64,000 nt of DNA from Patella vulgata (Eukaryota > Mollusca > Gastropoda > Patellidae), in assembly GCF_932274485.2 (NCBI RefSeq), contig NC_065883.2, positions 75,103,839-75,167,838 on the forward strand. Direction: 5' to 3'. This document shows, in pieces, positions 17,260 through 27,940 of this stretch; the first letter of the stretch is position 1, and each line of letters starts with the position of its first letter. Position numbers and translations under genes: made by a program. Under the pieces are notes generated by a model, which had not been told where the DNA came from, searched no databases, and saw nothing but the letters and a program-made list of their open reading frames with translations.

Positions 17260-20200
17260 TCAGACAGCTTTGACTTTCTCTGGTTTTTCAGATTTGGCGT
17301 TTTCTTTATTAATCTTTTCTGTCTCGGTTTTTATTAGGGTCTTTAATTCCTTCTGTAAAATAGAAATGGGAAAATCTCAGAATAACATTTTGGGAAATGT
17401 TTGTATTGAAATAAAAGAATTGTCAATACGAACAATAACATTTATTAACAAGACAAGCCAATAATCAACTCGCTAGACCAATCGATGGGTTTGATATTGA
17501 GTAGATTAGACAAATCCTGCAATGCATTAAACCAATGGTTCTCAACCTCTTTTTGCCAACTGCACCCCTTGGAACATATGAAAAAATAGCGGCACACCTG
17601 GCTATTATGAAAAATATTTGAATTTTGCAAAATAAAAACATTTCAAGTCATAGATGGCATACAAGCGCAGACACAGACTAGTCATAGACACACAGAGTGA
17701 CTCAAAGTAAATAAAGAAAAACGCAGCTATGAACTTATCAGTAGACACCAGTGAATACTCAATTGGGATCATGTGGTTTTTCGCATTTTCTTAGTGTACC
17801 GTTCAAAATTTCACGGCACACTTAGGAAGATCTTGCGGTACATATGTGTGCCCCGGCACACTGGTTGAGAATCACTGCATTAAATGCTTATACGACCGAC
17901 CAGAGAGAGAGAGAGAGAAATCTATTTATTTAGTACATATACATGAAATATAACTTACCCCCCATCCTATTAAATCTATTTATACATGAAATATAACTTA
18001 CCCCCCATCCTATTAAATCTATTTATACATGAAATATAACTTACCCCCCATCCTATTAAATCTATTTATACATGAAATATAACTTACCCCCCATCCTATT
18101 AAATCTGCTAATTGTTGACATCCATCATCACATGTTGCTTGTTTAAACACATCCCTAAATTACAAATAATATTAATTGATGATGTTTTGACAAGTATACT
18201 CTTATTTCGCAAACTGATTAAAACACAGATCCGATTTCGTTTCATTTTTTATAGTTCAAAATTTTGTTTTACTTGTCTTCACTACACTAGGATCGGGAAG
18301 AGTTGCTATATAACCCGCTTTCTGGTTAAGTGAGGGATTAGCCAATGAAACGGTCTGTTTCAGTGAGATCTTGACGTGCAATGCACGCAACAGTGAGTAT
18401 CCTACTAGAAACATCAATGCTGATTGGTTAATCAAATGTCTGATGTCATAGGGTCAAAAGCCACTCATATGACCCCTGACACGACCTCCCACTGCAACCT
18501 GTCAGATCTTCATGTAGTGTAGGCCATCGATAGTATAAAAAAATGAAACGAAATATAGATCTGTATTTTAAACAGCTTGCTCTTATCTACAAGCACAATG
18601 ATAAGACAAGAGGATACTTGTCGAAACGTTGTGCTTTTAGAATAAAACCAGTGATTGTATCCCAGCAACATTGTGTTCTGTTATTGTGTTTCCCAATCAC
18701 TAAATGCCACTTAAAGATTATAATATTAATTTTATTTCTAAGTTTGTAAATTTTCCAGTTTTTCTAGTCTAAATAAAATTATGATGCCATCATAAAAAGA
18801 ACAGTATGTTGAGAAAGGAAATGTTTTTGTTTAATTGGATAACAACATGACCACACAAATCCTGCAATCCTTGTGCGCTTATGAACTTGTATTAACTTTC
18901 GAGTTTAACCTATGGTTTCTGTTTCTAGCATCAAAGAAGTCATTGCGATATGACAAAAAAAACTAAATTGGAACAAAAACAGTAAATTTAATTAGACTGT
19001 CACTTTTCATCAAAAGTAAAAATAAAATGAATCTTAATCACATGATATCTACCTGTATTTCTTCTCTGAATCAAAATCAAAACTACTAGTAGGCATGAAG
19101 AAGGCAAGAAAACCCTTAAATAAAAACAAAATATGCTCAATTAATAATAAATTATATCAAATATAATAATAATAATAATATTATTACATGTGTCAAAATG
19201 AAATCACCACTTGGATACTTAAAGCGAGAATTTCATATTTTCTAAGAAAGTCAAAACATAATTATTTCTATGTCTTTTGCTCAATAGGTTGTCAACTCAC
19301 TATTATACGATCATAGTTATCATTCTCACACTTAAAAATCATTGACCCCAGAAATAATAACACAATTACCACCCTTGTTTTTCTATTCCCCCCATGGAAT
19401 AGCTATCTTCAAACGTTTGAATTTGAAGTTGAAAATGATATTTTTGCCAATTTCTCAACTGGCAATAGAAAATTATAGGAATAATAGGATTATTCTTTAA
19501 CAAGGTAGGGCTGTTTATAGATACCATCTATTTTAAGGCTTTATTTTAATACATTTTAAAAATGTAACTTAAAAATATGAAATTATCGCTTTAATACATT
19601 TATATTTGTAAATATAATTTCAATATTCTGTGGATGTTTCTCATGAAAAAGATTTTGTTAAATTTATAAAATATTTCATAATAAGACACTTAAGCTTTAT
19701 GGCGGGATACATAAAAGCCATGGGCCTGTTTCACAAAATTTTAACTAAAGACAAAATCCAAATTTTAGTAGATACTTCAATTTTGATTGGCTAAGCACTA
19801 AAATCAATCTAATATTAGCCAATCAAATTACTAAAATTTGGATTTTATCTTAGTTAAAATTTGGCGAAACAGGCCCCATGACCATCTGGACTAACCTATG
19901 ATACAATTTGTACTTTAGTAATGTTCTTGCTTGTAGGGGTTAGTAGTAAGCCAGAGGACTCATAGAAAACCCATGCAAGCTTGGGAATGAAACAAGGCCA
20001 CTTGACTCAATGAGTGAGAGTGAGAGAGAGAGAGAGGATTTAAGTCACTCCACACAAACTAGGTCATTTCAGGACTAACATATGGTTCAATTTTATTTCA
20101 TTAATTCGCTTGCATATAGGGGTCTAACCCCCGAAATGACCTAGTTTGTGTCGAGTGGACCTTAAACCCCATCCCTCCCTCCCTCCTTCTCTCTCTCCGT

Positions 20201-22120
20201 TCCATTGTTTATCTTCCTCTCTCCCCCTCCCCCCTTTCCATTGTTTATCTCAAAACTAAATTCCTATTACTTACAGCAGGTGCTGGATCAGCCGCTTGTA
20301 GATTTATATACAGACGAGGACAATCTTTAGATACTCTTAAAAAAAGAGAAACAATATATATTCATTTTATAAAATTTAATTAAAAATCAATAAATATTTA
20401 TTTTGTGATAAAATGTTTCAATGGCAGATAGTTAGAACTGAAGTGTAGTTATAATAAATTCTCTTCATTGGTCATATATATGTTGTTTTTAATTAATCCT
20501 AATTCATCGTCACTACGATTCATGTTTGGTTATAATAATGCATGAATTATGGGATTTGTTTCAGGAAGGGGTGTAACTCTTACTTGACTTAGCCAAATTT
20601 ACTGGATAATCAATCACATAAAAAACTTCCGATTATGCATGGGCAAATGTTGACAAGAGACCGTATGTTGAGAGAGAGAGAGATGGGGATTAACGTCCAC
20701 TCGACACAAACTATGTCATTTTGGGACTAACATATGGTTCAATTTAATTTCCATAATTCGCTTGCGCGTAGGGGTATTTAGCAGTTGGAGGAAACCAGAG
20801 GACCCGGAGAAAACCCACGAGGTTGGAGAGGCGACCCTCCTCCTTGTCACGTACAGCTGGGGAATCGAAACCACGCCAGTTGACTCAATGACAGACTTTA
20901 TGATATAGCGCGCACGTGTTAACCATTCAGGCTTCAAACCCTTCCACCCCGTATTTTGAAGACTGGGAGGTTTAGGGTGACCGAATAAAGAGAAACCTAG
21001 TGAAAATGTCACTCAGTATATTGTCTTCCATAAAGCTGTGCCTGGTGTATTGTTTTGGGGTGTCTTTTTTTTATACAGAAGGTTTAGTTTACACATCTAA
21101 ACTTAAACATACATTATGCAAGAGCTAAATCTGTCTATTGTAGGTCTTTCTTTAGGCCTGAAATGTTATCTAAATTATTAATTAGACATTAATTAACTTA
21201 TCCAGGTCATAATCAACTCTCGATGGCATCGGATTTCCCTGATATTAAATAGATTAGAACAGTTCAGCCATGTCTTGATTTCAGCTAAAAATGGAGGAGC
21301 AAGACTTAGCTGCAAACAACCAGTACGGTGGTTGAAATTATTGCACACGTCTTGTCAAACCTTCAAAGGCTAATATCTTCGCTCGCAATAGAGTAATTTG
21401 AATGAAATTTTTATTATTATTAATTTTAAATTATCTATTTTTGAACTATTATAGCAAGAATGGTTAGCTCTTGATCTAAATCTTACATAATGTATGTTTA
21501 ATCAAATTATATATTATCAGGTGTTCCAGAGTATGTATACACTGCCTTGTGTACAACACTAACTATATGGATCAATACTGTAAAATTAATCACTCAACAA
21601 CAATATAAAAAGTTGGTTCGTCTATTTTTAATGAAAAAAAGATAAATTCTAGGTAAATAATGTTGTAGAGACCATCAAAATTATAAAATAAAATATAGAA
21701 CTGTATTTTAATTAGATTTTAGTTTACCTGGATGATAGTGATTAAATTGTAGTTTAACTGGATGATAGTGATTAGATTGTAGTTTACCTGGATGATAGTG
21801 AAGTTTACCTGGATGATAGTGAAGTTTACCTAGATAATAGTGAGTTTACCTGGATGATAGTGAGGCAAATGGTTGAACTTTAAGAGATGTTCCCATTATA
21901 ATCAACAAATCACAATTCTCAAAATCCTGCAAAAAACAAAATTGTTTTTAAATTTAACAAAGAATTTGTAATAATGTTATGATGTATATATGAATTGTCT
22001 ATTTGTTTATATTCTTAATTAATAATCGATAGAGAGAAGATAGACATATGTACTGATACATGTAGATAAATGAACATAGATAGAAGAACAGATATACAGC
22101 TGGACAGAAAGATAGTTTAA

Positions 22121-22157
<37 letters not shown>

Positions 22158-25100
22158 TTTAACTCCACTCAACACAAACTGGGTCATTTTGGGACTATGG
22201 TTCAATTTTATTTCAAGAAAAATAAAGAGTTAAAATCCACTCACCGGTCCTACACAATCTGCAAATCTTTTTGGAAGAGCTTCACCAAAAAACACAATAT
22301 CTGAAAAAGGCCAAGAAATTTTTACTGAGATACAATATATTTGCATCAAGAAATTTTTTTACTAGATATCTTGACTTATTTTAACAAATGTTATTGTAAG
22401 GAAAAGTATCCACTGGTAGTTTTTTGGATGGGATGAAAAAACAAGGTCGTGTAAAAAGCACCCTTGGCAGTTGGAATTCGATATAAAAAAGGCGATAGCA
22501 TCGCTGTCCGGGCAAATTTTCCCGCATAGCACACTGTATGGCGTATGCCCGTCTTCATTAGCCCAGTTCGGAGCAGAACAGTAGGATGTTAAACCACATT
22601 TTATTTCATTTCTTTAAGATGATTTAAGTTCAATATTTTAAGAGGATTTGAGTTCAATATTTTAATTGTGAAATGCCAACTGATTGAACGGTAGATTTAC
22701 AAAATCAAGTAAATATCAACTAGTATCAAGATTTAAAAGAAGTCACTCACCTGGTTTCACAACACCTTCACAATCTGTTTCTTCACATTGTGGTACCACA
22801 TCAGAAAATATCTTTTCTACAAAATACAAAAAGGAAATATAAAAATGTGTTTTTATTGCTAGATCATGTCAATTATGCACCAGCTTGTTTGTGCTGAGGT
22901 AATAAGAATGAGCATACTATATTGACCTGGATGGAACCGAACATGACGACATTGCCACTATTTTGACATTTTTTTCAAAAATGGAAGCCTGTCATTGATG
23001 CGCAAATGTCCATTATGATTAAAATACAGATCTATATATTTCATTCTTTCATTCCAGAGGCCACCGGGTGGTTTCTGAAGTGGGGGGTCTGATACGAAGC
23101 GTCGCTCTCTACACCATCATTCTTACACTGAAATCATCATTTTTTAAAGATAAATCTGAAAATATAAACTAACCTTTCATCCATTCTAATGTATATTGTT
23201 TTTTACATGTTAAACAATGTGAAGTATGAAACGTTCCATGAGCTTCAACAACTTTATCATCGGGTAAACCTGATATTCTCTCTAATGTATCAATATTCTG
23301 AAACAAGAGAAAAACTTGGACATGTTTACCCAGACACAAATGTATAGTACAGGCCCGTAGCTAGCCCAAAAATGGGGGGGGGGCAAGGGCTTCTGGTGGC
23401 GCAGATGTGGCTTCTGGGGATGCCGATGTACCTATACTTGACGGGGCTCCCCACCCCCCCCAAGAAAATTTTGGAACTATGAAAATGACGGAAAATTTCA
23501 ATTTTGAGGCTGAATTTGCATATTTTCGTATTATGATATTTTGGTATGAACATCATAAAAATTTGAAGGAAGGAATACAAATTAATACGTGAGCGCCTAA
23601 CCCATCACACACAAGATTATGGGCACCCCACCAATTATATTATGGGTGCCCATGATATTGGCATTATTGGCGCCCACCAATCAGGCCGTTTTGGGCACCC
23701 GATTGATCAAGTCGTGGACAACAAACCAAACCAATAAAGCGCCCCACCAATCATGTCATTATAGGCGCCCCATCGGGATTAGGCACCCCACAGATCACGC
23801 CTCACTATTTGGGGGGGGGGGGGCGAATCATATATAACGATACTAATCTGTGTATAATGTCACAATAATTAACCTTTATTTATACAACCTGTGTATGATG
23901 TCTCTATAATAAACCTTTATTTATACTAACCTGTGTATAATGTCTTAATAATAAACCTTTATCATGTAACATACGGATAAAATAGTGGCAAGGTGTTGGC
24001 TGGAAATACAAAACACAAATTACAATAAAATATGAGTTTAAAGATAGGTTGCCAGGCTATGGAGGGTGTTCATAAGAAATTGTGAAGGAGAGACAAATGA
24101 CCTTTTCAATGTGGGAGTAATAAAATAATAAAGATGACTTAACACTTCTTACTTCATACTTTTCTAAAAAAAAAATATTGAGTATTTCATTATGTCACTC
24201 TAAAAGATTTGGTTGGGGTGTTCAATCATATTCCATTAAAAGCTCCCTTCACCCACCCTCTAAAAAACTAACAGACATTAATGAAAGCAAGAAGAAAATA
24301 TGTATTGAACCACAATATTCCAATATCAGAAACATGTGTTTTATTTAAAATAATGGTTGAAACAAAAGCAGGATAATACAAAAGCAGCAGAATAAAATAT
24401 TTAAAACTATAATTACCGTTAATGTACCTGGAAATAACTCTTTGGCTAATACAAAGAAAGGCTTGGGATTTTCCTGAAAACATTGAAAACAAAGTTGAAG
24501 GAAGATAATCTTATTGGTTTCATTTCACAAAGTACATACATTTATACAAACGATTATTATTATTTGATTTATATAGCACTTCATTACACATGGGGGGGGG
24601 GGGATGGTTGAATAGTTATAAGGTCTGTCTTTGAGTCAACTAACGTGGTTTCGATTCCCCGGTTGTATGCCACAAGGAGTAGGGGCGTCTGTCTAACCTC
24701 GTGGGTTTTCTCCAGGTCCTCCGGTTTCCTCCCACTGCTAAAGACCCCTACGCTCATGTTAGTCCCGAAATGAGTGTTTCTAAGCGCATGATTTTCATTG
24801 TAACATACATTTTGGTTCCATTTCATCCATATTGTTGCATGAACAGATGAGTTTTCAGTCTGGTTTTGAAAATGCAGACTGTATGTTTGGTATTGTCTAT
24901 TTCGCCAACTACAGTCTAGGTCACCAACACTATCAGGTATTTGGTGATCCTGGGGGTAACTCTTATGAGTGTGGCATTCTTCATCATTATACCTAGCAAA
25001 TCATAGACAGAGTGCTAGGTGGATTTTACCTACGGTACTAACTTATTTTTAACGGGAAAATAGAAATTGATAAATAATAATATAGAAGAAATAAATTAAG

Positions 25101-27900
25101 GATCTTATTTCTTGTTGATTGAAGCATTAATTAGAGCCTCAACTGGCATGGTTTTGATTCCTTGGTTCTACGTGACAAGGAGTAGGGTTGCCCCGTCCAA
25201 CCTTGTGGGTTTTCTCTGGGTTCCCCGGTTTCCTCCCACTGCTAAAGACCCCAAGCGCAAGTGGATCATTGAAATAAAATTGAACCATATGTTAGTCCTG
25301 AAATGACTTAGTTTGTGTCAAGTGGACGTTAAACCCCATTTCTCTCTCTCTCCCTGAATTAAGGTAGAGAAATAAAACCATAATGAGAATTATAACACCT
25401 GACTCGTGTACTCCCTCTTGACTCATGTAATCCCTCTTGACTCATGTACTCCCTCCTGACTCAGGTACTCCCTCCTGACTCATGTACACCCTCCTGACTC
25501 ATGTACACTCTCCTGACTCAGGTACTCCCTCCTGACTCATGTAATCCCTCCTGACTCATGTACTCCCTCCTGACTCATGTACTCCCTCCTGACTCATGTA
25601 CACCCTCCTGACTCATGTACACCCTCCTGACTCATGTACACCCTCCTGACTCAGGTACTCCCTCCTGACTCATGTAATCCCTCCTGACTCATGTACTCCC
25701 TCCTGACTCATGTACACCCTCCTGACTCATGTACACCCTCCTGACTCAGGTACTCCCTCCTGACTCATGTAATCCCTCCTGACTCATGTAATCCCTCCTG
25801 ACTCATGTACTCCCTCCTGACTCATGTACATCCTCCTGACTCATGTACACCCTCCTGACTCAGGTACTCCCTCCTGACTCATGTACTCACTCCCGTCTAC
25901 ATATAGATACCAGCCCAAAAATATCGGAGCCCGACTTACATGAAAATAATCTATAGTAAAAATGGCTTCTGGACACGGTAAATTATACTTCTGTAGGTTG
26001 TCATATAAACCACTTCCTTCACTACGGAAATCAGGAATACCTGCCGCTAAAATTATGAAAAAACAAATCAGAATTAACAAAATGAAATGAAATGGGGTTT
26101 AACATTCTACTGTTCTGCTCCGACTGGGCTAATGAAGACGGGCATACGACATGCAGGGTGCTATGAGAGAAATTTTGCCCAGGCAGGGGCACTATGGCCT
26201 ACTCTCATATCAAATTTCAACTGCCAAGGGATTTTTACATGCCAATGTATACACGGGACCTCAGTTTTTCGTCCCATCAGGACGACCATACAACTGTCCT
26301 TGTCAAGCGCTCCGTCCTGCATCACTGACAAGGGGAAACCACGTCGGAAAATCCTGATGAACTTTCTCGGCCAATGCAGGGCTCGAACACGCGACCTATA
26401 GAGTAGCGAGCCAGCGTCTTACTCACTTAGCCACTGTGAGGAATGACACCTCTTGTGATCTATACCATTGGACCACTTATTTCGCGTAAGAATTACAAAC
26501 CAACTTACATGTAGAGATACCAGCACCAGCCATTGTGATGATGTTTTTACATTTATTATCTTTAATATATCTGGCCACGCCTTCTACACTCACTTCATCT
26601 AAAACTTGTTTCCCTGATTCATCAACATCATCTGATAGATGCAACCTCTCTCTCATAAAATTACCCAAAAAACTTGGATCCAGAAATTCTGTATCAAAAA
26701 TGAAAAGCCTTAAATATTAAAGGAAAACATCAGTGATTGCAACTTTTTCATTTCTATTCAGTTTCTGAAATTAATTAGTTTCAACACTTGAAGTAATGAC
26801 AGTTTTGCGTTTAAAGAAGAAATTATCAAGTCAGACATGATGAAGATACAAATTAAGTGGCCTTTTAAAATATGAAATTAATGTTAAAGGGTCATAACTT
26901 TTTTATTACTTACGAATTTGAATATTTTATTCTCACATGATTTTTAATTGTGGTCTGAAACCGCCTGCTTAAATAATGATAAGAGTTATGCCCCTTTATT
27001 TTCGGTAAAAATGTCCGACAAGAAAAATTTTGAAATCCCATCACTGGTCATAAGTAATGGAAAATTTAGAGCAAGTGTACCTGTTTATCCATATTTATCG
27101 TGGTAATCATACATTAGCCTATTCAGAATACCACATTCTACAAGAATTATTTTTGTTGGGGTCTGGTTATATTAAAGGGAATTGGGAGCTAAATTACCCT
27201 ATTTCTTATCAGGACCTCTTTTGACTCAATACTTGCCAGTTCGTTTCGAAATGGATTAAGAACCCATCTTTACCATGATACTAATAAAAAATTTCTTATG
27301 TAAATTGGTGAAGAATTGAACTCTTTGAAGTGAGTATGAGTACAGTTATGTACCGGTACATATTAATGTTCAGGGGAGATAACCCAGGAACTATTGTTGT
27401 AAAAATTCTCAAATTCCATAAAATTACAATCATGATTGTAGCCCTGGAATTCTAACGTAATCAAAGGCCAAAACTCTTAGAGTTAGCAATGAAAATTGTT
27501 AAAAATCCTAATCGTGGTCTACAGAAAGAGAGAAATGATGTTTAACATCCACTCGACACAAACTAGGTCATTTCGGACTAACATAATTTTATTTTATTTC
27601 AATAATTTGACTGCACGTAAGGATCTTTAGCAGCGGGAGGGATCACAAGGTAGGACAGGCAACTGACCCTACCACTTGACCCAATGACAGACCTCAAACT
27701 CGTGAAACAATTTGGCCACCCAACCCCTCTTGGGAATTTACCAAAATCTCACATTTAGAAAAACAATTCTGACCTACCATTTAAACCATCTAACACCTTC
27801 TGGGCATTCACACCAACATTCTAAAGTATAAATAAATAAATTACATTAAACATTTTTTTTCAACATGGGGTTTAACTCCCCTCTACACAAACTAGGTCAT

Positions 27901-27940
<40 letters not shown>

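Noticed and set aside
17470-17523. Minus-strand exon candidate [17 protein letters not shown] for SIRT2
   Set aside because: No donor fits the phase of the last exon, and the true exon 13 ([22 protein letters not shown]) was found at 18088-18154.
20277-20386. Plus-strand frame [15 protein letters not shown] after an acceptor-like sequence
   Set aside because: The minus strand of the same bases is SIRT2 exon 11 ([20 protein letters not shown]) with correct sites and phase.
21519-21645. Plus-strand terminal-exon-like frame [20 protein letters not shown]
   Set aside because: It has an acceptor-like TATCAG, but no homologue or upstream exon was recognised and it lies in SIRT2 intron 10 at the edge of a repeat copy. 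Kept only as a remote possibility.
25397-25892. CRISPR-like array
   Set aside because: Units are contiguous 19-mers without unique spacers in an animal intron; it is a minisatellite.
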